A DNA stretch of 64,000 nt from Pseudomonas sp. ICMP22404 (GCF_006227205.1 NZ_VCNG01000009.1:217043-281042), one strand, 5' to 3'. Positions 17,997 to 27,789 are shown, counted from the stretch's first letter. Notes: generated from the sequence alone by a model not told the origin. Program-made: numbers and translations.

Positions 17997-20690
17997 ATGA
18001 AAAGCCAACCCGATGCCGCCAGCCGTATGGCGGCCGAGGTAGTGACGCAGTTACCGGTGCCCTCGCGGCTCGGTATGCTGCGTTTCGAGCGGCTGAATGA
18101 AGCGAGCTGGGCACTGCTGTTCCTCGATCCCAATTGCGAACGTTACTTTGGCCTGCCGGCGGTTGAGCTTTGCTCGTTGGTCAGCTCGCCCTATGCCAGC
18201 CTGATGGAGCCTGAAGCGCGCTATCAACTGCATGATGCCATTCAAGAACAGCTGGCCCAGGCCTCGCATTACCTGATCCGCTATACGCTTCACACCGCCA
18301 AGGGCCCCATGAACCTGCTGGAAATGGGTGAAGCGTACAAACAGCACAATCGCCACCTGCTGCGCGGCTATCTGCTGACGGTGGACAGCCTGCTGCAAAA
18401 CGAGCCATCGATGCCGGCCCTCGATCTGGAGACCCAGAACTCGCGCCTGCAGATAGCCTTGGAGCTGAACCAGCGCGCCCAACAGGAACAGCTTCAGCAT
18501 CTGGACCGCGTCCGTGCCCAACAGGACCTCATCCTGCTGCTGACTCGCCAGCGCTACAGCGCCAATAATTCCTTGCTGGAAGCCGCCGAACTCATCACCC
18601 GCAGCGCCTGCGACATCTACCAGATCGATTGCGCCAGCATCTGGAACCTGGAGGACAACAAGCTGGTGCCGATCTCCGCCTATAACCGCGCTTCCCAGGA
18701 GTACTTTCGGCCAGACGCGATCGATGCCAATGAGTATCCCGACTACATGGAAGCGCTGCAGACCTGCCGCGCCATCGATGCCCACAACGCGACACGCGAT
18801 CCACGCACCCGGGAAATGGCTGAAAGCCTGCGCGCCCGCAACGTCAACGCCATGCTTGATGCCAGCGTGCGAATCGACGGTCAGGTGGTGGGCGTGCTGT
18901 GCCTGGAGCAGGTAGGCGCCACCCGTGCCTGGCAGTCGGACGAGATCGCCTTTGCCGGTGAACTGGCGGACCAGTTCGCCCAGGTCATCAACAACCACAA
19001 CCGACGCATCGCCACCAGCGCCCTGCACTTGTTCCAACGTGCCGTGGAGCAAAGCGCCAACGCCTTCCTGCTGGTCAACTGCGACGGCGTGGTGGAGTAC
19101 GTCAACCCGAGCTTCACCGCCATCACCCAATACACCACCGAGGAAGTCCACGGCCAACGCCTGTCCGAACTGCCGGCCCTGGAAAACCTCAGCGAGCTGC
19201 TGTTCGACGCGCCCTCGGCCCTGGCCCAGAGCAATAGCTGGCAAGGCGAGTTCAAAAGCCGACGCAAGAACCTGGAACCCTACTGGGGCCAACTGTCGAT
19301 TTCCAAGGTCTACGGCGACAACCGCGAGCTGACCCACTACATCGGCATCTACGAAGACGTTACCCAGACCAAACTGGCCCAGCAGCGTATCGAACGCCTG
19401 GCCTACACCGACAACCTGACCAACCTGGGCAACCGCCCGGCGTTCATTCGCAACCTCGATGAACGCTTCGCCCGGGACAGCGACTCGCCCATCAGCCTGC
19501 TGCTGGTGGACATTGACAACTTCAAGCGCATCAATGACAGCCTCGGCCACCAGACCGGTGACAAACTGCTGATCAGCCTGGCCCGACGCTTGCGCAACAG
19601 CCTGAGCCCCAGCGGCAGTCTGGCACGCTTCGCCAGTAATGAATTCGCCGTGCTGCTGGACGACACCGACCTGGAGGCCGGGCAGCAGGTCGCCAGCCAG
19701 TTGTTGATGACGCTCGACAAGCCGATGTTCGTCGATAACCAATTGATCAGCGTGACCGGCTCCGTGGGCCTGGCCTGTGCCCCGCTGCACGGCCGCGATC
19801 CCCAGACCCTGATGCGCAACGCCGGACTCGCCCTGCACAAGGCCAAGGCCAACGGCAAGCATCAGGTCCAGGTCTTCACCGAAGCACTGAACGCCGAGGC
19901 CAGCTACAAGCTGTTCGTGGAAAACAACCTGCGCCGCGCCCTGACCCAGAACGAGCTTGACGTGTTCTACCAGCCCAAGCTGTGCCTGCGCAGCGGCCGC
20001 CTGCTGGGCATGGAAGCGCTGCTGCGCTGGAACCATCCGGAAAAGGGCATGATCCGACCGGACCAGTTCATCAGCGTGGCCGAAGAAACCGGCCTGATCA
20101 TCCCCATCGGCAAATGGATCGCCCGCCAGGCCTGCCGCATGAGCAAGCAATTGACCGCCGCTGGCCTGGGCAACCTGCAGGTGGCGATCAACCTCTCACC
20201 TAAACAGTTCTCCGACCCGGACCTGGTTGCCTCGATTGCCAGCATCCTCAAGGAAGAACAACTGCCCGCACGGCTGCTGGAGCTGGAGCTGACCGAAGGC
20301 CTGCTGCTGGAAGCCACTGAAGACACCCACTTGCAACTCGACCAGCTCAAGCGCCTGGGCCTGACCCTGGCCATGGACGACTTCGGTACCGGCTACTCGT
20401 CCCTGAGCTACCTGAAGAAATTCCCGATCGACATCATCAAGATCGATCGCAGCTTCATCCATGAGATCCCGGACAACCAGGACGACATGGAAATCACCTC
20501 CGCGGTGATCGCCATGGCCCACAACCTGAAGCTCAAGGTCGTGGCCGAAGGGGTCGAAACCGCCCAGCAACTGACCTTCCTGCGTCGCCATCGCTGCGAT
20601 GTCGGCCAGGGCTACCTGTTCGACCGGCCAATCCCCGGCGCGGAGCTGATCGAGAAGCTCAAGCGCTACCCGCGCGGCCCAATTGACTGA
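17997..20690 (+). CDS. dipA: GAF/PAS/GGDEF/EAL c-di-GMP phosphodiesterase, DipA-like
   Basis: 897 residues with no membrane segment. In order: an N-terminal PAS-like region, a GAF domain near 175-340, a PAS domain near 345-460 (FLLVNCDGVVEYVNPSF), GGDEF near 465-625 and EAL near 645-890. The GGDEF signature is degenerate (ASNEF at 546-550), so cyclase activity is not expected. The EAL domain is intact, with EALLRW at 673-678, LELTEG, and DDFGTGYSSL followed by KIDRSFI. This matches DipA (PA5017), a phosphodiesterase that promotes biofilm dispersal and sits between aceF and msrA as here. Position and length agree. Confidence 0.9.
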   Translation: MKSQPDAASRMAAEVVTQLPVPSRLGMLRFERLNEASWALLFLDPNCERYFGLPAVELCSLVSSPYASLMEPEARYQLHDAIQEQLAQASHYLIRYTLHTAKGPMNLLEMGEAYKQHNRHLLRGYLLTVDSLLQNEPSMPALDLETQNSRLQIALELNQRAQQEQLQHLDRVRAQQDLILLLTRQRYSANNSLLEAAELITRSACDIYQIDCASIWNLEDNKLVPISAYNRASQEYFRPDAIDANEYPDYMEALQTCRAIDAHNATRDPRTREMAESLRARNVNAMLDASVRIDGQVVGVLCLEQVGATRAWQSDEIAFAGELADQFAQVINNHNRRIATSALHLFQRAVEQSANAFLLVNCDGVVEYVNPSFTAITQYTTEEVHGQRLSELPALENLSELLFDAPSALAQSNSWQGEFKSRRKNLEPYWGQLSISKVYGDNRELTHYIGIYEDVTQTKLAQQRIERLAYTDNLTNLGNRPAFIRNLDERFARDSDSPISLLLVDIDNFKRINDSLGHQTGDKLLISLARRLRNSLSPSGSLARFASNEFAVLLDDTDLEAGQQVASQLLMTLDKPMFVDNQLISVTGSVGLACAPLHGRDPQTLMRNAGLALHKAKANGKHQVQVFTEALNAEASYKLFVENNLRRALTQNELDVFYQPKLCLRSGRLLGMEALLRWNHPEKGMIRPDQFISVAEETGLIIPIGKWIARQACRMSKQLTAAGLGNLQVAINLSPKQFSDPDLVASIASILKEEQLPARLLELELTEGLLLEATEDTHLQLDQLKRLGLTLAMDDFGTGYSSLSYLKKFPIDIIKIDRSFIHEIPDNQDDMEITSAVIAMAHNLKLKVVAEGVETAQQLTFLRRHRCDVGQGYLFDRPIPGAELIEKLKRYPRGPID

Positions 20691-20768
20691 CAGCGCTGTA
20701 ACACTCGGGCACACTGACAGTCTTATTGCTTGAACTCGCTCAACTCAATCTGACTGAGAGGACTGATG

Positions 20769-21416
20769 ATGGCCCTGCGCTCGGAAATTCTGGTGAACAA
20801 AAACGTGCTCCCTACTCAAGAACAAGCTCTGCCTGGCCGTGAAACCCCGATCAAGGTTCCGGATCAGCATTTCGTCAACGGCAACCCGCTGCTCGGCCCG
20901 TTTCCGGGCAACGTAGAATTCGCGATTTTCGGCCTGGGCTGCTTCTGGGGCGCGGAACGTCGCTTCTGGCAACGTGATGGGGTGTACAGCACCTCAGTGG
21001 GCTACGCCGGCGGCTTCACCCCCAACCCGACCTACGAAGAGGTCTGCTCGGGCCTGACCGGCCACAGCGAAGTGGTATTGGTGGTCTACGAACCGGAAAA
21101 GGTCAGCTACGAAGAACTGCTGGCAATGTTCTGGGAACTGCATAACCCAACCCAGGGCATGCGCCAGGGCAACGACATTGGCACCCAATATCGCTCGGTA
21201 ATCTATTGCACCAAGCCCGAGCAACTGGAAGCGGCGAAGAAGAGCAAGGCGGTGTTCCAGGCTGAACTGACCAAGGCCGGCCTCGGTGAAATCACCACCG
21301 AAATCGATGAAGCGCCGACGTTCTACTACGCTGAGGCTTACCACCAACAGTACCTGGCGAAGAACCCCGAGGGCTATTGCGGGATTGGCGGGACGGGCGT
21401 GACCTGCCCGATCTGA
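20769..21416 (+). CDS. msrA: Peptide methionine-S-sulfoxide reductase MsrA
   Basis: 215 residues. It reduces the S epimer of methionine sulfoxide in proteins and free methionine. Active-site GCFWG with Cys58; EAYHQQYLAKNP in the C-terminal part and a late Cys pair (GYCGIGGTGVTCPI) for thiol recycling. Two adjacent ATGs exist at 20766 and 20769. GAGAGG upstream is better spaced for the second. It has its own short spacer after dipA, the same neighbour as in P. aeruginosa. Confidence 0.96.
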   Translation: MALRSEILVNKNVLPTQEQALPGRETPIKVPDQHFVNGNPLLGPFPGNVEFAIFGLGCFWGAERRFWQRDGVYSTSVGYAGGFTPNPTYEEVCSGLTGHSEVVLVVYEPEKVSYEELLAMFWELHNPTQGMRQGNDIGTQYRSVIYCTKPEQLEAAKKSKAVFQAELTKAGLGEITTEIDEAPTFYYAEAYHQQYLAKNPEGYCGIGGTGVTCPI

Positions 21417-21435
21417 CTTTCGAGCCTCGAAAAGC

Positions 21436-21460
21436 TTCGCGAGCAAGCCCGCTCCCACAA
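21436..21460. repeat. Single REP arm after msrA
   Basis: TTCGCGAGCAAGCCCGCTCCCACAA, a lone arm of the common REP family with a changed core. It is the first of a REP cluster filling the convergent msrA/rlmJ gap. Confidence 0.8.
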
Positions 21461-21504
21461 GTGATTTGTGTTCAGACGCCGATACCCGAATCACCCGGAT
21501 CAAT

Positions 21505-21593
21505 GTGGGAGCGAGCCTGCTCGCGATGGCGGCGGCATGGTCAACACCAATGCAAGCTGACCCACCGCTATCGCGAGCAGGCTCGCTCCCACA
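21505..21593. repeat. REP pair between msrA and rlmJ
   Basis: GTGGGAGCGAGCCTGCTCGC and its inverse about 45 bases later. It lies between convergent genes, where REP elements often stand in place of terminators. Confidence 0.9.
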
Positions 21594-21636
21594 GGGGATT
21601 TGTGTTCAGGCGCATACCGGATTCTTCCGAATCAGT

Positions 21637-21662
21637 GTGGGAGCGAGCCTGCTCGCGATGGC
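21637..21662. repeat. Single REP arm before the rlmJ stop
   Basis: GTGGGAGCGAGCCTGCTCGCGATGG without a matching right arm. It ends 30 bases from the rlmJ stop codon. Confidence 0.85.
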
Positions 21663-21691
21663 GCCCTGCCAGACAGCATCAAACTCGCGGA

Positions 21692-22531
21692 TCAGCGCTC
21701 GGCAATCAACCAATCCATCTGCCAGCCACCTTGGGTCTGGCCAAGCTTTTTCGACAGCCACGGCAGCAACTCACGCAATTCCTCCTCCAACCCCCATGGC
21801 GGGTTGGCAATCGCCAGGCCGGAGCCGTTCAGGCTGTCGGGCGTGGCGAGTGGATGTACCAGCAATTCCACTCGCAACAGCTTTGGCGCGCCCGTGCCGG
21901 CCAGGTCCTGGTAGAAGCGACGCAACATCCGCTGATCCTTCACCGGGTACCAGATCGCTGCCACCGTCTGACGCATCCGGCCAATGGCCTCCTTGAGGGA
22001 GGTGGCGCAGCGTTGCATTTCGTCGAGCTTCTCGAAGGGCGGATCGATCAGCATCAAGCCGCGCTTTTCCGCCACCGGCAGCAAGGCGCGAGGCACGTGC
22101 CAACCTTCACCCAGATGCACCGCCACACGGCGGTCGCCCTTCATGTTGTCCTTGAGCAGCACACCGTCTTCAGGGTGTTTTTCATTGAGCAAGACCCGAT
22201 CCTGCGGGCGCGTCAGACGCCGCGCCAACTCCGGCGAGCCCGGGTAATAGCGCAACTGTCCGTCTGGGTTCATCTCGCGCAGCACATTCATGTAGTCGGC
22301 GGTCAGCGGCGGTAGATCGTCCTGCCCCCACAAGCGCGCGATGCCTTCCAGGTATTCACCGGTACGATTGGCCTGGTCGCCCTGCAAGTCATATAACCCG
22401 ATGCCCGCATGGGTATCGAGGTAGGCGAACGGCTGCTCCTTGCGAGCCATCAGCGCGATCAGGCGGGTCAAGGTCAGGTGTTTGAACACATCGGCGTGAT
22501 TACCGGCGTGGAAGGCGTGGCGATAGTTCAT
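21692..22531 (-). CDS. rlmJ: 23S rRNA (adenine2030-N6)-methyltransferase RlmJ
   Basis: 279 residues, the family length. The N-terminus MNYRHAFHAGNHADVFKH is the characteristic RlmJ start, FAYLDTHAGIGLYDL is the SAM-binding motif I and LMLIDPPFEKLDE holds the catalytic DPPF. It methylates N6 of A2030 in 23S rRNA. It corresponds to PA5019, next to msrA. The T6SS adaptor gene ends 84 bases upstream on the same strand, so rlmJ could be read through from vgrG, but a promoter of its own is likely. Confidence 0.95.
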   Translation of the reverse strand: MNYRHAFHAGNHADVFKHLTLTRLIALMARKEQPFAYLDTHAGIGLYDLQGDQANRTGEYLEGIARLWGQDDLPPLTADYMNVLREMNPDGQLRYYPGSPELARRLTRPQDRVLLNEKHPEDGVLLKDNMKGDRRVAVHLGEGWHVPRALLPVAEKRGLMLIDPPFEKLDEMQRCATSLKEAIGRMRQTVAAIWYPVKDQRMLRRFYQDLAGTGAPKLLRVELLVHPLATPDSLNGSGLAIANPPWGLEEELRELLPWLSKKLGQTQGGWQMDWLIAER

Positions 22532-22615
22532 GGCGGCTCCTGCGAAGGGCGACGAGTTTACCGCGAAGCGCGTCGAACGTCAGGGTTTCGCAGCCGAGCG
22601 GGCACAGGCATCTAC

Positions 22616-23347
22616 TCAGCCGAACTCTTGCATCAGGTACCCAGGCAGTTGCGCCTTTACCCCATGAACCGCCCCATGCACCTCAAGAAAATGTGCAATC
22701 TTGCGCCGCAGGATGCGCTCGTCGACCCGCTCGGACAGGTACGGATGCTCCTCGCCCAACCACCTGAGCAGGTTATCCAGCAGGCAGTCCGTCGTGCCAC
22801 CCGTCAATGTTTTCAACAGCAAGGCTGGCACCTCCCACCAGGGGAACGCTCGTGGCGGCCGTTGAACATTTCCCATGATCTCCAAGGGCCGACCGTTGAT
22901 CAGGCAACGACTGATGACCGGCAGCAACTGTCCGGCATCGACTTCGTCGGATTGCAGGAGAGGCAGCACATAACGTCCATCCCAAAAGCGAAAAAAGGCC
23001 GATCGGCCGCCAGGCAACAGCACCTGGGTGAGCCCACGCAAATGTTCGACAAGGACTTCCTGCCCCACCGAGGACACCGCCAACCACCCCCAATCGAGCG
23101 AGTCGGTCGTCGCAACCCAATGAAGAAAATCACTGTCCGCAGCGACCACGCCGACATAAGGCATGACAGGTTCCCAGTCGGCATAAGGCGTCTCGGCCCA
23201 GATCGGACTGGGGCCAAGCGCCATCGAACGCCTCCAGGTCGCCAACGGCATGGCGTCGCTGGCATTGCTGAAGATGGCGAACAGCTGCTCGGACGCTTGC
23301 AACGGGCGCTGTCGAAGCCAAGCGTGGGGCGACTGACCCGTACTCAT
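22616..23347 (-). CDS. DUF4123 type VI secretion adaptor/chaperone (Tap/TEC-like)
   Basis: 243 residues. The N-terminal 130 residues have the DUF4123 pattern: an ASEQLFAIFSNASDAMPL opening, WLAVSS...LVEHLRGLTQVLLPGGRSAFFRFWDGR and LLPVI. Such adaptors load effectors onto the tip of a cognate VgrG. Its ATG overlaps the vgrG stop by four bases, so the two are translated together. The effector gene that normally follows is absent: rlmJ is next. It may serve an effector encoded elsewhere, or be a remnant of a lost cassette. Confidence 0.82.
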   Translation of the reverse strand: MSTGQSPHAWLRQRPLQASEQLFAIFSNASDAMPLATWRRSMALGPSPIWAETPYADWEPVMPYVGVVAADSDFLHWVATTDSLDWGWLAVSSVGQEVLVEHLRGLTQVLLPGGRSAFFRFWDGRYVLPLLQSDEVDAGQLLPVISRCLINGRPLEIMGNVQRPPRAFPWWEVPALLLKTLTGGTTDCLLDNLLRWLGEEHPYLSERVDERILRRKIAHFLEVHGAVHGVKAQLPGYLMQEFG

Positions 23348-25401
23348 GGACGCTCCTGAATATCAGCCAGCCCGGAAAGCGCGGACAACGGCGCACAGAC
23401 GCCGTCCTTGCACCGCTCACACTCCTCGCAGAACGGCGCCTGGCCTTGCAGGCTGAGGATTTGCGCCAATGACAGTGGAGCGGCTACGGCGGCCACAAGC
23501 CTTTCGGGATGACCCGGCGAACCCGGCGCGGCGCTTGTGACCGCCATCGGCCCACCACCGACCTCGATGGGCACACTGCTGAAAATCCCCCCCGCACCGA
23601 TGCTGATCCAGTGTCCACCGGCCTGGATGGTCGCGCTGGCGCCGCCGTCCAGCACGATCTGCTGACCAGCGCTGACATGGAAATGCTGGCTGGCACTGAC
23701 CGCCTGACGGGCCACGCGAATGTGCCGCTCGCCAGTCACCACCAAATGATCGTCTTGCCTGACTTCAACCTGGCGCCGCCCATGAGTGATACGCAACTCT
23801 TCGGCCTTGAGTTCATGCCGCGCCGTGCCGCAGACCACAACGCTGCGCTCGTGATCGACCTGCACGCGCTGGTCATGGAGCACATGCTGGGTCCAGTTTC
23901 GCTGGGCCCGCAGGTAGATCTCCTCGGCACCCTTGCGGTCCTCGATCCGCAGCTCGTTGTAACCGCCCCCGCCGGGGCTGCTCTGGCTGCGCAATATGCT
24001 GCGTGTCTTATCCGCCGGCAGATCCAGCGGCAACGGGTTGGCACCGTTGGGCAAGCAACCCACCACCAGTGGCTTGTCCACATCGCCATCCATGAACCCC
24101 ACCAGAACCTCCATGCCGACCCGGGGAATCATCACGCCGCCATATCGATCATGGGCCCAGCCGGTGGCCACCCGCAGCCAGCAACTGGAATGCTCGTCAC
24201 GCTTGCCGTCGCGATCCCAGATCATCTGCACCTTGATCCGTCCGAACTCGTCGCAATGAATTTCGCTGTCAACAGGCCCGCTCACCACCGCAGGCTGATA
24301 GCCGTGGGCGGGAGGCTTCTCATGAAGCAGCGGCGGACGAAAGAAAACGTCCCACGGCGTCGCCAGAAAGGTATTGCTATAGCCTTGAAACTCATCCTCG
24401 CCATCCGCGACCGTGTCCTCCAGCACTTGCGGCTGGCGACCCCGGTGGGTGATCTGCGTCAGCAGCCACAGGTCGTTCCACTGTGCCCGCGGGTGCCCAT
24501 CGATTTGCATGAAGTGTCCACTGACGAGTGCGCATTGGTCGCTGCGCCCTTCGGCCAGGCGGCATTCAGCGCCATGACGCTCCAAGGCGCGCCGGGTCAG
24601 GTGCCGACCATGCTCGCGGTCGGAAAAAAGACCGGGGTAGCGATAGTCCTCCAGCACGGGTTGCTGTTGGCTGTCGAGGCTGGTTTGCAAGGACAGGCTG
24701 GGGTTGCGGAAATCGTAATCGCGCAGTGTCACAACGCTGGTCCGGGTCTGGAGTCGAACAGCCAGCCGCTTGATCGACGGCGCTCCCGCAGCCATGCCAC
24801 TGCCCGGCAGATACAGCGTCGACTCGGGCAAGCGGGGGAACACCGTCTGGTCGTCGCCAAAAACCAGCAGGTGGCCGTCGGGGCTGTGGCGGAAGTGGTA
24901 ATGAATACCGACCTCGGCACAGATCCGCTCGATGAACGCCAGATCACTTTCACCGTATTGCACACAGTATTCCCGCTCGGGGTATTGCCCGCCGAGGCTG
25001 AACTGAAACGCATCGCCATGGATGCCATGGTCCTTCAAGACCTGCGCAATGATCGACGGCACGCTCAAGTGCTGGAAAATCCGCCGGTTGATACGGTGAC
25101 GCAGGTACGCCAGGCGCGGCACCAGGCTGATCTGGTAACGGGTCAGGCGCTTGCCCGAATCGCCCTGGGCTACGCTGTAGACCTGGCCGTGGATGCCACG
25201 CCCCTGTTGATCGAAGGTCAGGTAGGCCTGGCGATGCAGTAGCGCCTCCAATGCCAGGTCCGGTCGTTCGCTCACCAGTTCCAGGTCAAAGCGATAGGGT
25301 TGGCTGATGGTTTCCTGGCCCGTGAACTCAAGCACCTTTAGCTCATTTGGCCCGCTGTCGAGCGTCAGGGTGAAACGCGGTGAGTTGGCAGGCGCGAACA
25401 T
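23344..25401 (-). CDS. Type VI secretion spike protein VgrG
   Basis: 685 residues from ATG 25401 (MFAPANSPRFTLTLDSG). An upstream in-frame ATG at 25449 would add 16 unconserved residues. The gp27-like base is followed by the gp5 OB-fold (DEFGRIKVQMIWDRDGK, then SSCWLRVATGWAHDRYGG and PRVGMEVLVGFMDGD) and a repetitive DUF2345 beta-helix to about residue 610. The tail is short and Cys-rich (CEECERCKDGVC), probably the docking end for the DUF4123 adaptor. No toxic extension is visible. No T6SS core genes or PAAR gene occur nearby, so this is an orphan vgrG locus. Confidence 0.93.
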   Translation of the reverse strand: MFAPANSPRFTLTLDSGPNELKVLEFTGQETISQPYRFDLELVSERPDLALEALLHRQAYLTFDQQGRGIHGQVYSVAQGDSGKRLTRYQISLVPRLAYLRHRINRRIFQHLSVPSIIAQVLKDHGIHGDAFQFSLGGQYPEREYCVQYGESDLAFIERICAEVGIHYHFRHSPDGHLLVFGDDQTVFPRLPESTLYLPGSGMAAGAPSIKRLAVRLQTRTSVVTLRDYDFRNPSLSLQTSLDSQQQPVLEDYRYPGLFSDREHGRHLTRRALERHGAECRLAEGRSDQCALVSGHFMQIDGHPRAQWNDLWLLTQITHRGRQPQVLEDTVADGEDEFQGYSNTFLATPWDVFFRPPLLHEKPPAHGYQPAVVSGPVDSEIHCDEFGRIKVQMIWDRDGKRDEHSSCWLRVATGWAHDRYGGVMIPRVGMEVLVGFMDGDVDKPLVVGCLPNGANPLPLDLPADKTRSILRSQSSPGGGGYNELRIEDRKGAEEIYLRAQRNWTQHVLHDQRVQVDHERSVVVCGTARHELKAEELRITHGRRQVEVRQDDHLVVTGERHIRVARQAVSASQHFHVSAGQQIVLDGGASATIQAGGHWISIGAGGIFSSVPIEVGGGPMAVTSAAPGSPGHPERLVAAVAAPLSLAQILSLQGQAPFCEECERCKDGVCAPLSALSGLADIQERP

Positions 25402-25663
25402 CCGATGTATCTCAGCAGAATGAAAGGCGGGCGATTCTGCATGAGCCAAGCGGAGAGTTGACGGGACGTCATGAAAAACAGATTTACCTTACAAACAGGG
25501 GGATAGAAGCTGCAAAAGCGCGCTGTATTTTCCGATAGACACTTTCTGCGTCACGACCAGCCGTCGCACGAATGAATCCGTGGTTTCTTACACCAAGACG
25601 GCACTCGGTACTTCACATGAGCGTGATAACGTTCCGTTGTCGCAAAAAGCAAAGGACGCCCCC

Positions 25664-26158
25664 ATGACGGCACGTTACGCAAAAATCGCAATGATCCTGG
25701 CACTCGCCGCGTTCGCCTTCCTGACCGTGTTCAACAATGTCACGGACTACCGCTCCAACTTCAATTTCGTCCAACACGTGCTGAGCATGGATACCACTTT
25801 CCCGGATAACGCCGCCCGTTACCGCGCCATTACCCAGCCATGGCTGTGGCACGGCGCCTACTGGCTGATCATCCTCGGCGAAGCGATCACGGCCGGGCTG
25901 CTGGGTTATGGTGCCCTGGAGTTGTGGTTGGCACGCCGAGCCGATGCCAGGGTTTTCGCGCAAGCCAAACGCTGGGGCATCGCAGGCCTGACGGTGGGAT
26001 TCTTCGTCTGGTTCTTTGGTTTCATGGTCATCGGTGGCGAATGGTTTCTGATGTGGCAATCGGAAATCTGGAATGGCCAGGATGCCGCGTTCAGGTTCTA
26101 CATGGCGCTACTGGGCGTTTTGATCTTTCTCAATCAACCCGATGCAGATTCGCACTGA
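25664..26158 (+). CDS. DUF2165 family membrane protein
   Basis: 164 residues from ATG 25664, which has AAGGA nine bases upstream; the frame is open further up without SD support. Four hydrophobic segments at about 5-24, 65-90, 105-128 and 138-155, with FNNVTDYRSNF after the first, the hallmark of DUF2165 small integral membrane proteins. Function unknown. It is divergent from vgrG and convergent with putP, with no operon partner. Confidence 0.8.
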   Translation: MTARYAKIAMILALAAFAFLTVFNNVTDYRSNFNFVQHVLSMDTTFPDNAARYRAITQPWLWHGAYWLIILGEAITAGLLGYGALELWLARRADARVFAQAKRWGIAGLTVGFFVWFFGFMVIGGEWFLMWQSEIWNGQDAAFRFYMALLGVLIFLNQPDADSH

Positions 26159-26166
26159 CGCGCCGC

Positions 26167-26192
26167 TATCGCGAGCAGGCCCGCTCCCACAA
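26167..26192. repeat. Single REP arm after the DUF2165 gene
   Basis: TATCGCGAGCAGGCCCGCTCCCACAA, one arm with a C-for-T core change, directly after the stop codon. Confidence 0.8.
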
Positions 26193-26223
26193 GGATTGGC
26201 GATGTCCCCAGGAGATCACGCAT

Positions 26224-26260
26224 AAAAAAACGGCCCGTCTCCATTGGCGACGGGCCGTTT
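26224..26260 (-). terminator. Rho-independent terminator of putP
   Basis: Stem AAACGGCCCGTC at 26228-26239 pairs with GACGGGCCGTTT at 26249-26260 around a nine-base loop. Read on the minus strand it ends in seven T, so it terminates putP. It may also stop the convergent DUF2165 transcript. Confidence 0.9.
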
Positions 26261-26304
26261 CTCGGTACAACCTTCAGCGAGCCATCAGTGCTCGCCGAAC
26301 AGAC

Positions 26305-27789
26305 TTACTGATTCAGGCGGAAATCTTTTTCGGCCGCTTCGAAGCGCTGCAGCATACCGGTGGTAGGCGCGCCCATCTTGCTGACGAAGTAGATGGCCAG
26401 GCTGGCGAAGATGAAGCCCGGGATGATTTCGTACAGGCCCAGCAGCTCGAAGTGCTTCCAGACGATCACGGTAACCGCCCCCACCAGGATCCCGGCCAAT
26501 GCGCCGTTACGGGTCATGTTTTTCCAGATCACGGAGATCAGGACCACAGGACCGAAAGCGGCACCGAAGCCGGCCCAAGCGTAGCTCACCAGACCCAGCA
26601 CACGGTTGCTCGGGTTGGCAGCCAGGGCAATGGCGACCAACGCCACCAGCAGCACCATGGCACGACCGACCCAGACCAGTTCCACCTGGGAAGCGCTCTT
26701 GCGCAGGAAAGTCTTGTAGAAGTCTTCGGTCAGGGCGCTGGAGCACACCAACAACTGGCAGCTCAAGGTACTCATCACGGCTGCCAGGATGGCCGACAGC
26801 AGTACACCGGCAATCCATGGGTTGAAGAGGATCTTCGCCAACTCGATGAACACGCGCTCAGGGTTCTCGCTCACAGGACCGGCCACATCCGGATGTGCAG
26901 AGAAGTACGCGATGCCGAAGAAGCCGACGGCCACGGTGCCGCCCAGGCACAGGATCATCCAGGTCATGGAGATACGACGGGCCTTGGCGATGGACTTGAC
27001 CGAATCAGCGGCCATGAAGCGCGCCAGGATGTGCGGCTGGCCGAAGTAGCCCAGGCCCCAGCCCATCAGCGAGATGATGCCGATGAAGGTGGTGTTCTTC
27101 AGCATGTCGAACGACGTCGGGTCTTTTGCCTCGATGGCCAGGAACGTGGTGTCCACACCGCCGGTGGCCAGCAATACGATGATCGGTGTCAGGATCAGCG
27201 CGAAGATCATCAGGGTGGCTTGTACCGTATCGGTCCAGCTCACAGCCAGGAAACCACCCACGAAGGTGTAGGCGATGGTCGCTGCGGCACCGGCCCACAA
27301 TGCGGTCTCGTAGGACATGCCGAAAGTGCTTTCGAACAGGCGGGCACCGGCCACGATGCCGGAAGCGCAATAGATGGTGAAGAACACCAGGATCACCACC
27401 GCAGAGATGATGCGCAGCAGGCCGCTCTTGTCTTCGAAACGGCTGGCGAAGTAATCCGGCAGCGTCAGCGCGTCGCCGTTATGTTCGGTCTGTACCCGCA
27501 GGCGACCGGCGACGAACAGCCAGTTCAGGTAGGCACCGATGACCAGGCCGATGGCGATCCAGCTTTCCGACAGGCCGGACATATAGATGGCACCGGGCAA
27601 ACCCATCAACAACCAGCCACTCATGTCCGAGGCACCGGCGGACAATGCGGTCACGACGCTGCCCAGGCTGCGGCCGCCCAGGATGTAATCGGAAAGGTTG
27701 TTGGTGGAGCGATAAGCCATCAGGCCGATCAGGACCATGGCTGCGATGTAGATCACGAAGGTGATCAGGGTAGGATTACTAACACTCAT
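26305..27789 (-). CDS. putP: Sodium/proline symporter PutP
   Basis: 494 residues, SSS family, about 13 membrane helices. It imports L-proline with Na+ across the inner membrane. Seen: SDYILGGRSLGSVVTALSAG in helix II (Na+ and proline site), SDMSGWLLMGLPGA and FDMLKNTTFIGIISLMGWGLGYFGQPHILAR split across later helices. It is divergent from putA, with which it forms the proline utilisation locus; the shared 457-base region contains GTTGCA boxes expected to bind PutA. Confidence 0.97.
   Translation of the reverse strand: MSVSNPTLITFVIYIAAMVLIGLMAYRSTNNLSDYILGGRSLGSVVTALSAGASDMSGWLLMGLPGAIYMSGLSESWIAIGLVIGAYLNWLFVAGRLRVQTEHNGDALTLPDYFASRFEDKSGLLRIISAVVILVFFTIYCASGIVAGARLFESTFGMSYETALWAGAAATIAYTFVGGFLAVSWTDTVQATLMIFALILTPIIVLLATGGVDTTFLAIEAKDPTSFDMLKNTTFIGIISLMGWGLGYFGQPHILARFMAADSVKSIAKARRISMTWMILCLGGTVAVGFFGIAYFSAHPDVAGPVSENPERVFIELAKILFNPWIAGVLLSAILAAVMSTLSCQLLVCSSALTEDFYKTFLRKSASQVELVWVGRAMVLLVALVAIALAANPSNRVLGLVSYAWAGFGAAFGPVVLISVIWKNMTRNGALAGILVGAVTVIVWKHFELLGLYEIIPGFIFASLAIYFVSKMGAPTTGMLQRFEAAEKDFRLNQ

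Noticed and set aside
19632..19646. DipA-like protein as an active diguanylate cyclase
   Set aside because: The signature is ASNEF in place of GGDEF/GGEEF; only the EAL domain keeps its catalytic residues.
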